Source of the DNA: Pseudohongiella sp.
Lineage (GTDB): Bacteria > Pseudomonadota > Gammaproteobacteria > Pseudomonadales > Pseudohongiellaceae
Length of the DNA stretch: 64,000 bases
Direction of reading: 5' to 3'
NCBI RefSeq assembly: GCF_011050365.1
Contig: NZ_DRFV01000002.1
Location: 124,001 to 188,000, forward strand
The notes under the pieces are model-generated. The model was given only the letters and a program-made list of their open reading frames with translations. It was not told the origin of the DNA and ran no database searches. Numbering within the stretch: position 1 is the first letter of the stretch; every line of letters begins with the position of its first letter. Below, one piece after another: positions 54,019 to 64,000 of this stretch. Made by a program: the position numbers and the translations under genes.

Positions 54019-56185
54019 TTGCCACACCTTCGTACTCGGCGATATTTTCCGCACGAATCTGGCCCTGGTGAAACTCGCTGACCAGGCGGGCAATGTGCAG
54101 CCCCATGCCCAGGTGCGGTTCGCGCTGTTTTTCCTGTGGCCGGACCGAGATCATGGAATCAAACAGACGGCCCTTCATTTCTTCCGGCAGGTAGGGGCCG
54201 TAGTTGCTCACCCGCAACACCGCCCTGCCCTTGATGGCGCGGCAGAACACGGTGATGGGCTTTTTGTAATAACTGAACTCAACCGCGTTGGCGATCAGTT
54301 TGTCCATCAACTGCGCGATATACTCGGGCACCCCATGGATCATCGCCGGCCCCTGCAGATCGTCCCTGATAATCGCGTCCGGGTACGCCAGCCGGTAACC
54401 CTCGACACAACCGGCGACGACTTTTTCCAGATCAATCACCTCTTTCTCTGACGTCTGCAACATCTGCTCAAGTCTGGTTGCTTCGCTCATATTGGTCAGG
54501 ATCAGGTTCAGGCGACTGATACCCTCTTCCGCGCGCTGAATATACACCGACGATTCCTTGTCCTGGGCGGTCATGCCCAGGTTCTCCAGCGACGAGCGCA
54601 CCACTGTCACCGGCGTGCGCAGTTCGTGCGACAGCCGCGACGACATGTTCTCCAGATAGTTGGTGTACTGCCCCAGACGCTCGACGATATTGTAGAAACT
54701 GCGCGACAGGTCACCGATTTCATCGGAGTTGCGGCTGGCGACGATGGTGTTTTTCAGGCGGCCGTTATCATCAATGATGTTCTCCGCCTGGTTGCGCAGG
54801 GCGCGGATGCGGGCGGAAATTCTGGAGGCAAAAAAGAACAGGCCAAAGGCCACCAGCAACATGACCCCGAGGATGGTATTAAACAGCGTTTCCAGTGCCT
54901 GGTTACGGAAGGTGCGGATGCCGTTCATGTTCTGGTCAACCACCACCGCGCCCATGATTTCGCCTTCGGCATAGATGGGATAGGCCGCTTCCAGAATCCG
55001 GGTCTGGTTTTCATCTATGGAGCGGAACTGGGTGCGTGGCTGGCCGTCAAGCGCCGCGCTCAGGTGCGCACCGGCCAGCGTACTGCCGATGTACAGGTCG
55101 TCGATAAAGTCATTGGAAGGTTTGGTCAGTACCCGGTAGTACATCGGGTGCAGGATATTGTCTTCAACATAGCGCCAGTACTTGTTGCCTGACTCCACAT
55201 CCGGTTCCGGCGCAATGCTCAGCCCGCCCGCCGATTGAATATCGCCCACGCTCAGCAGCACCCGGCTGCCCCGGTCCACCACCTGTATGCGCGAATTGGT
55301 ATGGCCCATGCCTTCCACGATCTTGTCTATTTCTGGCGTCGGGCGCAGCAGCGAACCCAGACGCTGGGGATTGTTGACCGCCGAGGTCGCCACCACCGCA
55401 GTGACATTGCGCGCGTCCGGGCTGTCGACGTCATAAATGGCGAGGCCCATCTTGTCGCCCAGCATGGTCAGCGGCATGCGCATTTCCACGATGTAGCCGT
55501 CTTCGGTTTCATACCATTGCCCGCTGATACGCTCTTCGTGGGTCAGCGCGCCGATGTCGCGCAGGTCATCACCGATCTCGTAGGCATATATAAATTCCGG
55601 ACCGCGCGGCGAGATCACATAACGCTGCAACTGATTGTCGCGGGTCACCATCGACACCTGCAGGAAGTCGCTGCGATGAATGCTCAGGCTGTCGGGGGCG
55701 CGATAGACAATGCTGTTATCCACCACCTTGAGGTAGGCGTACAGATAGCGGTTGTGTTCGCCCACCAGCAGTTTGAAGTTCAGCGACTCATCGTTGTGGT
55801 AGTAGCGGGAAAATTCACTTTGCGGATTGAGCTGTGTGGCGATGGTATTGGCACGGCCATAAGACAGCTCATAGCGCTGGTAGTCGCTCCAGTCGGCCAG
55901 GGTCAGATCGTCCAGCGACAGCGGCGAATAAATCGGATACACGTACAGGTTTTCGCTGCGCCGGGTTGGGCTGAAGGTGCCTTCGTCAAACAGCTCCGGC
56001 CGTTCATTCAGCGCTGTTGCCAGCGCCCGCGCAGTGCCCAGTACCACCTGTTCCTGGCCGCGGCGCAGATAATCTTCCATCTCCAGAATATACTGGTAAC
56101 CCAGCCACGGAATGACCAGCAAAAAGCTGGACAGGAACACCAGTTTCGAGCGGATACCAAACGGATTTTTAAAAGCCCCGGCCAT
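53978..56185 (-). CDS. Membrane histidine kinase, PdsS-like (dedicated sortase system type)
   Basis: A 735-residue sensor kinase: a membrane segment near residue 15, a ~440-residue periplasmic region, a second segment (TLFNTILGVMLLVAFGLFFF), a HAMP-like linker, the phospho-acceptor His520 in RLSHELRTPVT, and an ATP-binding domain with IANAVEF and GMGLHIARL. With the adjacent regulator it resembles the kinase of the proteobacterial dedicated sortase system. No sortase or sortase target gene is visible in the window. Gap to the regulator gene is 14 bp. Confidence 0.85.
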   Translation of the reverse strand: MAGAFKNPFGIRSKLVFLSSFLLVIPWLGYQYILEMEDYLRRGQEQVVLGTARALATALNERPELFDEGTFSPTRRSENLYVYPIYSPLSLDDLTLADWSDYQRYELSYGRANTIATQLNPQSEFSRYYHNDESLNFKLLVGEHNRYLYAYLKVVDNSIVYRAPDSLSIHRSDFLQVSMVTRDNQLQRYVISPRGPEFIYAYEIGDDLRDIGALTHEERISGQWYETEDGYIVEMRMPLTMLGDKMGLAIYDVDSPDARNVTAVVATSAVNNPQRLGSLLRPTPEIDKIVEGMGHTNSRIQVVDRGSRVLLSVGDIQSAGGLSIAPEPDVESGNKYWRYVEDNILHPMYYRVLTKPSNDFIDDLYIGSTLAGAHLSAALDGQPRTQFRSIDENQTRILEAAYPIYAEGEIMGAVVVDQNMNGIRTFRNQALETLFNTILGVMLLVAFGLFFFASRISARIRALRNQAENIIDDNGRLKNTIVASRNSDEIGDLSRSFYNIVERLGQYTNYLENMSSRLSHELRTPVTVVRSSLENLGMTAQDKESSVYIQRAEEGISRLNLILTNMSEATRLEQMLQTSEKEVIDLEKVVAGCVEGYRLAYPDAIIRDDLQGPAMIHGVPEYIAQLMDKLIANAVEFSYYKKPITVFCRAIKGRAVLRVSNYGPYLPEEMKGRLFDSMISVRPQEKQREPHLGMGLHIARLVSEFHQGQIRAENIAEYEGVAITLLIPLLPDPHR

Positions 56186-56199
56186 GCGTGATCCCGTGA

Positions 56200-56907
56200 T
56201 CAGTTGTCGGCAGTCACCGGCGTGTTCCAGCGGTAACCCATGCCGTACACGGTTTCGATGCAGTCAAAGTCGGCATCGACCTGGATAAACTTGCGGCGGA
56301 TGCGTTTGACGTGTGAGGTAATGGTGCTGCCATCAACAAAGATCTTTGATTCCTGCATCAACACCTGACGGCTTTTGACGTGACCGGGAAACTTCACCAA
56401 CGCGTGCACCATCCAGAACTCGGTGACAGTCAGCGGTACCGGTGCGCCGTCCCACTGGATGGTCAGACGGCCGATATCGAGCACCAGTTTGTCGCGCTGC
56501 AACAGGTTCTCCGGTGACGTTGGCAGGTTCAGTGCGTCCTGGCGACGAAACAGCGCGGCGATGCGTGCTGACAGATGCGGCAGACTGATATCCTTGGTCA
56601 GATAATCGTCGGCACCCATGCGCAAGCCGCTGACGGTGTCGAAGTCGTTGTCACGCGCGGTCAGAAAAATAATCGGCAGGGTTTCCGACATCGACCGCAG
56701 GCTCTGGCACAGGGTGAAGCCCCCATCAATCTCGTTTTCCAGACCAATATCAATGATCGCCAGATTGGGCAGACGCAGGTCAAAGGACTTCATCGCCTCA
56801 CGACGATTGGCGAAGGTCTGCACCTCGTAGCCCTGCTTGCGCAGCACATCGGCGTAATTCTCCCGGATGGCCGCCTCATCCTCCACAATCGCAATACGTC
56901 GCGCCAT
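56200..56907 (-). CDS. OmpR-family response regulator, PdsR-like
   Basis: A 235-residue regulator. The receiver domain has the acidic pair at Glu9-Asp10, phospho-acceptor Asp53 (AIIDIGLEN), Thr in FLTARD and Lys in DDYLTKD. The C-terminal winged helix is of OmpR type (VTEFWMVHALVKFPG, TITSHVKRIRRKF). The sequences RENYADVLRKQGYEV and DGGFTLCQ are like regulators of the dedicated sortase system. It is upstream of and cotranscribed with the kinase. Confidence 0.9.
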   Translation of the reverse strand: MARRIAIVEDEAAIRENYADVLRKQGYEVQTFANRREAMKSFDLRLPNLAIIDIGLENEIDGGFTLCQSLRSMSETLPIIFLTARDNDFDTVSGLRMGADDYLTKDISLPHLSARIAALFRRQDALNLPTSPENLLQRDKLVLDIGRLTIQWDGAPVPLTVTEFWMVHALVKFPGHVKSRQVLMQESKIFVDGSTITSHVKRIRRKFIQVDADFDCIETVYGMGYRWNTPVTADN

Positions 56908-57151
56908 AAATCACCTTCCCTACCATCAGCTGCCATGCTGACACCATGGCTGTGTGCGCTGAATATACCTGAATTATCTGACGTTTAAAGCCCGCCACCA
57001 CCGTCATACCCCGGTTGCCACCATTCTGACATATTTAGTCAGGACAAAGCCCTGCTTTATCCCTGCCGTGGCAATAAACCTCGTGTCTAATTCAGTAACC
57101 GGACAACAAACAAGGCAACGAACAAGAGCCCAAACAGCGGAGACAACACAG

Positions 57152-57814
57152 ATGAGCGGCACCCGACTGGTCATTGGCAACAAGAACTTTTCATCCTGGT
57201 CCCTGCGGCCCTGGCTGTTACTCAAGCACTTTGATATTGCTTTTGAAGAAGTCAGTGTCGGCCTGTATCAAAGCAATACCGCGGAAAAACTCGGCCCGCT
57301 GTCGCCATCGCTCAAAGTACCGGCGCTGTTGCATCATGAAACCACGGTGTGGGATTCGCTGGCTATCTGCGAATATATCTCCGAGGCCATGCTCGACGGT
57401 AGAGGCTGGCCCGCCAGCCCGCGCAAGCGTGCCACGGCCCGTTCGGTGTGCGCCGAGATGCACGCGGAGTTTCCGCATCTGAAAAAAGACTGGCCGATGA
57501 ACTGCAAGGCCAATGTCGACCTGTTTGTGTCTGACGCCATTGCCGATGAGATTGCCCGCATTGATGCGATCTGGAGCTGCTGCCGGCGTAAACACGGCGC
57601 GGGTGGAGAGTATCTGTTTGGCCGTTATTCGATCGCCGACTGCATGTTCGCGCCGATGGCGATCGCCTTCCGGTCTTACGGTGCGGTGTTAAGCGCCGAA
57701 GCTCAGCACTATGCCGATACCCTGCTGGCTGACCCGTGGTTACAGGACTGGGTCGCCCAGGGGCGCGCTGAAACGGAGCCGGGCGTGGCATTGGGTTTTG
57801 TCAGCAATATGTGA
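57152..57814 (+). CDS. Glutathione S-transferase family protein
   Basis: A 220-residue protein starting MSGTRLVIGNKNFSSWSLRP. The N-terminal thioredoxin-like domain has the catalytic Ser in NFSSWS, the cis-Pro in LKVPAL and the glutathione-binding DSLAICEYI. The C-terminal helical domain has FGRYSIADCMFAPMA. GGAG lies ten bases before ATG 57152. It is convergent with the DAHP synthase gene. Confidence 0.9.
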   Translation: MSGTRLVIGNKNFSSWSLRPWLLLKHFDIAFEEVSVGLYQSNTAEKLGPLSPSLKVPALLHHETTVWDSLAICEYISEAMLDGRGWPASPRKRATARSVCAEMHAEFPHLKKDWPMNCKANVDLFVSDAIADEIARIDAIWSCCRRKHGAGGEYLFGRYSIADCMFAPMAIAFRSYGAVLSAEAQHYADTLLADPWLQDWVAQGRAETEPGVALGFVSNM

Positions 57815-57862
57815 TGTGACGACGCATTGATCCTGCGCGCCAGCCGGTAAAGCACTCAGGAC

Positions 57863-57882
57863 GACGCCGTTGGCGTCTTTAT
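57863..57882 (+). terminator. Intrinsic terminator after the glutathione transferase gene
   Basis: GACGCC-GTT-GGCGTC followed by TTTATT, about 50 bp past the stop, between two convergent genes. Confidence 0.6.
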
Positions 57883-57913
57883 TGTCCTTCGTATTTCACC
57901 GGCTACCACACAG

Positions 57914-57951
57914 GCTCAGGGCTGTTTTATTCGCTCAGGGCTGTTTCATTC
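57914..57951. repeat. 19-bp tandem duplication
   Basis: GCTCAGGGCTGTTTTATTC followed directly by GCTCAGGGCTGTTTCATTC: two units differing at one base, between convergent genes. Confidence 0.85.
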
Positions 57952-57973
57952 GCCCAGAACGAATGGTACGCCT

Positions 57974-59047
57974 TCAGGATTTGCGGGCTGGCAGCACGTC
58001 TTTCAGTTTGGCAGCCATTTCCCTGATGCTGCGTTCGGTTTCCGCCCAGTCGATGCAGGCATCGGTGACGGATACGCCGTATTGCAGCTCGCTCAGGTCC
58101 TTGGGGATCTTCTGATTGCCGAAATTGATGTTGCTCTCCAGCATCAGACCAATAATGGACTGATTGCCTTCCAGGATCTGATGCGTCACGTCTTTCAACA
58201 CCAGCGACTGGATCGACGGATCCTTGTTGGAGTTGGCGTGGCTGCAATCGATCATGATGTTGGTGTTGACGCCACCTTTGGTCAACGCTTCTTCCGCCTG
58301 TGCCACGTGCACCGAATCATAGTTCGGACCGGCGTTGCCACCACGCAGAACCACATGCGCGTACGGGTTGCCCTTGGTCTTCACCACGGCGACCTGACCT
58401 TCCTTGCTGATACCCAGAAAACGGTGCGGATGACTGACCGACTGCATGGCATTCACCGCCACCGTCAGACCACCGTCCGTCCCGTTCTTGAAGCCCACGG
58501 CCGATGACAGACCACTGGACATCTCACGGTGGGTTTGTGATTCGGTGGTGCGCGCACCGATCGCCGACCAGGAAATCAGATCCTGCAGATACTGCGGAGA
58601 AATCGGGTCCAACGCCTCGGTTGATGCCGGCAGGCCCATGCCCACGATATCCAGCAACAACTTGCGACCCATACGCAGACCTTCTTCAATCTGGAATGTG
58701 TCATCCATAAACGGATCGTTGATCAGACCTTTCCAGCCCACCGAAGTCCGCGGCTTTTCGAAGTACACACGCATGACCAGATAAATAGTGTCTTTGACCT
58801 CGTCGGCCAGCACTTTCAGACGTTTGGCGTAATCCAGCGCCGCTTCCGGATCGTGAATCGAGCACGGTCCCACCACCACAAACAGACGCGGGTCCTTGCG
58901 GTCCAGAATGTTAAAAATGCTCTGTCGCGCATCGCGCACCGACGCCAGTGCCTCGCCCTGCAAGGGCAGGTCGGCCTTGAGCTGTTGCGGTGTCATCAGT
59001 GTCTCGATGGACTCGATGTTCAAATCGTCTGCTTTTATATCCGTCAT
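57974..59047 (-). CDS. aroG: 3-deoxy-7-phosphoheptulonate synthase, class I (AroG type)
   Basis: A 357-residue enzyme joining phosphoenolpyruvate and erythrose 4-phosphate, the first step of the shikimate pathway. Diagnostic blocks are VVGPCSIHDPEAALDYA near residue 56, RVYFEKPRTSVGWKGLIND near 93, SSAVGFKNGTDG near 180 and IMIDCSHANSNKDP near 262. Length is that of AroF/G/H. The isoenzyme letter is by resemblance; which aromatic amino acid inhibits it cannot be read. Confidence 0.9.
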   Translation of the reverse strand: MTDIKADDLNIESIETLMTPQQLKADLPLQGEALASVRDARQSIFNILDRKDPRLFVVVGPCSIHDPEAALDYAKRLKVLADEVKDTIYLVMRVYFEKPRTSVGWKGLINDPFMDDTFQIEEGLRMGRKLLLDIVGMGLPASTEALDPISPQYLQDLISWSAIGARTTESQTHREMSSGLSSAVGFKNGTDGGLTVAVNAMQSVSHPHRFLGISKEGQVAVVKTKGNPYAHVVLRGGNAGPNYDSVHVAQAEEALTKGGVNTNIMIDCSHANSNKDPSIQSLVLKDVTHQILEGNQSIIGLMLESNINFGNQKIPKDLSELQYGVSVTDACIDWAETERSIREMAAKLKDVLPARKS

Positions 59048-59096
59048 GCTCTAACACTCTTGTTCATTTATTGTCTGATACCGGGGCCGGAACTGA

Positions 59097-61392
<2,296 letters not shown>

Positions 61393-62745
61393 ATGCGACG
61401 TTTTTCCCGCACACTGGCCCTCGCAGCCGGACTGCTCGTATCCGCGCAACCCGCGCTGGCCGATGACCTGGTGAGTATTCTGGAGCTGGCCATGCGCAAC
61501 GACCCGACTCTGCGCCAGGCCCAGGCCCAATTACGCTCCGGCCAGCAACAACTGACTCTGGCACGCTCCAGCCTGTTACCACAAGCCAGCGCCAACTTCT
61601 CCGAACAGCGACAGGCGGCAGGCCTTGAAGGTGTGGTGGACCTCACCGACCTGAATCAAGAGTCAACGCGATACGGCCTCAATATCAGTCAATCTCTGCT
61701 TAACTTGCCTAACTGGTACAGTTATCAGGGCGCCAAGGAAGCTGACCAGGCGCGGCTTTACAACTTTGCCGCGCAGGAACAGGCCTTGATTATCCGGGTG
61801 GCTGCCGCCTATTTTGATGTGCTGCGCAACATCGACCAGCTGGATACCCGCCGCCAGGAAGAGGAAGCCTCGCAGCGCGAATTCGAGCGCACCCAACAGC
61901 GTGAAGAAGTCGGCCTGGTAGCCATCACCGAGGTGTACGAGGCACAGGCGGTATACGACCTGGCACGCAACAACACGATCCTGGCCGAAGATGCCGTGGC
62001 CAGCGCCTATGAAGCGCTGGAAGCGATCACCGGCCAGCCGCATCCGAACATCGATGTATTGAGCGAAGATTTCCCGATTGAGGAAGCTGACGGCAGCATG
62101 GAAACCTGGGTGAATGAAGCGCTGAACAACAACCCGCAGTTGCTCGCAGCCCGTTACAGTGTGGAAGCGCAGTCCCGGATCGCCAAGGCACGCAGCAGCG
62201 AGCGCTGGCCCACGGTCAGTCTGCAGGGCGGCTACTCCAACAGCGAAACCAACAGCGGCCAGGGCACCGATGGCAGTCAGCGCGCGGTGGGTGCCATTGA
62301 AGGTGTCAGCATCGGGGTGTCCGTCAGTATTCCGCTGTACACCGGTCATGCCCTGACCGCACGCCGTCAGCAGGCCGAATACGACCTGGTGGCGCAGCAG
62401 GAACAGGCTAACCTGGTCCGCCGCACCACGACTCAGGATATCCGCAATGCTTACCGCAGCGTGAATACCGACGCGCTGGTGATTGCACAGCGACAGCAGG
62501 CGATTGTGTCAGCCGAAGCGGCGCTGAACGCCATTGAAGCAGGTTACGAAGTCGGCACACGCAATATTGTTGATGTGTTGCAGGCGCGTCAGCAGCTGTT
62601 CGGGGCGTTGCGCAACTATGCCGATGCGCGTTACAACTATGTGCTTGATACGCTTCAGCTTAAGCGTACTGCGGGGGTGCTGACGCCGCAGGACATCATC
62701 GACCTGAACGAGTGGCTTGAGGCCGAATCGGCGACTGCGCAATAA
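61393..62745 (+). CDS. tolC: TolC-family outer membrane efflux protein
   Basis: About 450 residues with a signal peptide (MRRFSRTLALAAGLLVSAQP, cleavage near ALA-DD). Two repeated halves each form strands and a long helical hairpin (AMRNDPTLRQAQAQLRSGQQ; LNNNPQLLAARYSVEAQSRI). The end GYEVGTRNIVDVLQARQQLF is the TolC signature. It forms the trimeric outer membrane channel of type I secretion and multidrug efflux. ATG 61393 has AGGA upstream and gives a clean signal peptide; ATG 61369 is in frame. Confidence 0.9.
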   Translation: MRRFSRTLALAAGLLVSAQPALADDLVSILELAMRNDPTLRQAQAQLRSGQQQLTLARSSLLPQASANFSEQRQAAGLEGVVDLTDLNQESTRYGLNISQSLLNLPNWYSYQGAKEADQARLYNFAAQEQALIIRVAAAYFDVLRNIDQLDTRRQEEEASQREFERTQQREEVGLVAITEVYEAQAVYDLARNNTILAEDAVASAYEALEAITGQPHPNIDVLSEDFPIEEADGSMETWVNEALNNNPQLLAARYSVEAQSRIAKARSSERWPTVSLQGGYSNSETNSGQGTDGSQRAVGAIEGVSIGVSVSIPLYTGHALTARRQQAEYDLVAQQEQANLVRRTTTQDIRNAYRSVNTDALVIAQRQQAIVSAEAALNAIEAGYEVGTRNIVDVLQARQQLFGALRNYADARYNYVLDTLQLKRTAGVLTPQDIIDLNEWLEAESATAQ

Positions 62746-62762
62746 GCAGGTGACAGTTGGCC

Positions 62763-62892
62763 GCAACTCAACAACGGGTCATGCGGATAACTGTAGTGGA
62801 TCAAAAGCAAAGGGGGTGTGCAGAGCCGGGTCTGCACACCCCCTTTGCTTTTTTACGGGCTGGTGGCACGCATTGACCCGTTGTTGAGTTGC
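62763..62892. repeat. Nested palindrome: outer inverted repeat around a terminator
   Basis: The outer arms are GCAACTCAACAACGGGTC plus ATGCG (62763-62785) and the complementary 62869-62892, identical except for one extra base. Inside lies a perfect 22-bp stem (62803-62824 with 62831-62852). The whole spans 130 bp. Confidence 0.9.
62803..62854. terminator. Bidirectional rho-independent terminator between tolC and hemH
   Basis: A perfect 22-bp stem AAAAGCAAAGGGGGTGTGCA+GA / complement with loop GCCGGG, ending in six T on the plus strand and preceded by a short A-run, so it can stop both convergent genes. Confidence 0.9.
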
Positions 62893-62938
62893 AGTGATGC
62901 ATCGGGGTTTGTCGCGCAACGCCTTGACAAAGCGCCTG

Positions 62939-64000
62939 CTACTTTTCAGCACCCTTGGCGCGGGCGCGCTCCTGGCGCTGCGGATCGGCCTGGGGTGTTT
63001 CCCAGCCGGACATGTGCAGTTGCACCAGATCAGCCAATGCGCTGATGTGTTCCGGCCGGTCATTGAGGGCGCTGATATATTCATAACGCTCACCACCGGC
63101 ATGCTCAAAGTACTCCCGGTTTTCCTCGCCGATTTCTTCGATGGTTTCCAGACAGTCGGCGGAGAAGCCCGGGCAGAACACCTGCACTGACTTGACGCCC
63201 TGCCCCGGCAATGCCTTCAGGGTTTCATCCGTGTAGGGCTTGAGCCACTCTTCGCGACCAAAGCGCGACTGGAAAGTGGTCATCCACTCGCCCTCTTTCA
63301 GCTCCAGTGCTTCTGCCAGCAGACGCGACGTCTTGTGGCACTCGCAGTGGTAGGGGTCGCCATTGAGCAGGTATTTTTTCGGCACGCCATGATAGGACAG
63401 CATCAGTTTGTCAGCGCGGCCGTGTTCCGCCCAGTGGGCCTTGATGCGCTCGGCTGCCGCCGCAATGAATGGCGCAAAGTCGTGGTAGTGATTAACAAAA
63501 CGCAGTTCCGGTAACAGACGGCGCTTGGTGAAATCGGCACTGATGGCGTCGAATGTGGACGCCGTGGTGGAAGCGGAGTACTGCGGGTACAAGGGCAACA
63601 CCAGCAGCTTGCGCACACCCTGTTGCATCATGTTCTCCAGCACTGACGGAATCGACGGATTGCCGTAACGCATGGCAAAGTCCACCACCAGTCCCTCATG
63701 ACCGCGCGACTGCAGTGCCTTTGCCAGTGCCCCCGCCTGGTGACGGGTATGAAACAGCAACGGTGAGCCTTCGTCGGTAAACACGGTGGCATAGGATTTC
63801 GCCGAGCGCCGCGGGCGGATATTAAGAATCACGCCGTTCAGGATCAGCCACCATATTGGCCTGGGCACTTCCACCACGCGCGGGTCCCAGAGAAACTGTT
63901 TCAGATAACGGTGCAGCGCCGACGGCGTTGGCGCGTCAGGTGTCCCCAGATTGGTGATCAACACCCCTATGCGGTCTTGCTGGGCATGGGTAAAACCGGG
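62939..64000 (-). CDS. hemH: Ferrochelatase (5' end beyond window)
   Basis: At least 353 residues are visible. The frame continues to the window edge (FTHAQQDRIGVLITNLGTPD), so the true start is outside. Blocks include LLVLPLYPQYSASTTASTFD, the catalytic His in LMLSYHGVPKKYL and CPGFSADCLETIEEI with the conserved Glu. It inserts ferrous iron into protoporphyrin IX at the inner membrane, the last step of haem synthesis. It is convergent with tolC. Confidence 0.95.
   Translation of the reverse strand, partial: PGFTHAQQDRIGVLITNLGTPDAPTPSALHRYLKQFLWDPRVVEVPRPIWWLILNGVILNIRPRRSAKSYATVFTDEGSPLLFHTRHQAGALAKALQSRGHEGLVVDFAMRYGNPSIPSVLENMMQQGVRKLLVLPLYPQYSASTTASTFDAISADFTKRRLLPELRFVNHYHDFAPFIAAAAERIKAHWAEHGRADKLMLSYHGVPKKYLLNGDPYHCECHKTSRLLAEALELKEGEWMTTFQSRFGREEWLKPYTDETLKALPGQGVKSVQVFCPGFSADCLETIEEIGEENREYFEHAGGERYEYISALNDRPEHISALADLVQLHMSGWETPQADPQRQERARAKGAEK

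Noticed and set aside
55235-56191. Open frame antisense to the histidine kinase gene (318 codons)
   Set aside because: Shadow of the kinase gene, whose domains are clear.

Overview
This window looks like chromosomal DNA of a gammaproteobacterium of moderately high GC, probably a marine or aquatic one. The evidence is the nudF-yqiB-cpdA-parE gene order, HI0933/YhiN, DUF1415, ThiC, AroG-type DAHP synthase, TolC and HemH, together with a RpoE/ChrR-type ECF sigma pair driving a fatty-acid modification operon. I cannot name the genus. No tRNA, rRNA or CRISPR array was recognised. The last gene (hemH) runs off the right edge.

Region by region. 1-16.9 kb: housekeeping and signalling genes, including an HI0933 flavoprotein, a periplasmic binding protein overlapping a membrane diguanylate cyclase, two membrane-anchored AraC regulators, two DUF2306 proteins, a serine hydrolase, a solitary ParD antitoxin, an M48 lipoprotein protease, a second diguanylate cyclase, an SGNH hydrolase and a frameshifted chemotaxis receptor. 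16.9-30.4 kb: a patchwork of decayed and duplicated fragments with solitary antitoxins (XRE, HicB), lipoproteins, two related secreted proteins and a beta-helix protein. It contains a 971-bp integron-type gene cassette (CPBP protease plus attC) inserted into a small yccF gene. 30.4-42.7 kb: a defence island on the minus strand. It holds two adjacent reverse transcriptases with the layout of the DRT3 anti-phage system and a candidate structured RNA, a membrane protein, a 1568-residue DUF4011-helicase-endonuclease, a BRCT protein and a putative PD-(D/E)XK nuclease. The interval 27.85-42.78 kb is bracketed by a direct repeat of the parE 3' end. 42.7-46.7 kb: parE-cpdA-yqiB-nudF. 46.8-53.3 kb: chrR-rpoE diverging from an operon of NTF2-like protein, SDR, DUF1365, Cfa-like methyltransferase, DUF2878 and a secreted protein. 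Matching ECF-type promoters are visible on both strands between the two operons. 53.4-64 kb: DUF2889, a histidine kinase/response regulator pair, a glutathione S-transferase, DAHP synthase, ThiC, TolC and ferrochelatase, with a large nested palindrome between tolC and hemH.

The strongest observations are the cassette insertion in yccF (both recombination joints can be read and the host gene reconstructed), the DRT3-like pair with an ACACAC-bearing hairpin region just downstream, the parE-3'-end repeat that brackets the island and forms a chimeric DUF167-ParE frame, and the divergent TGATCC-N16-CGTA promoters.
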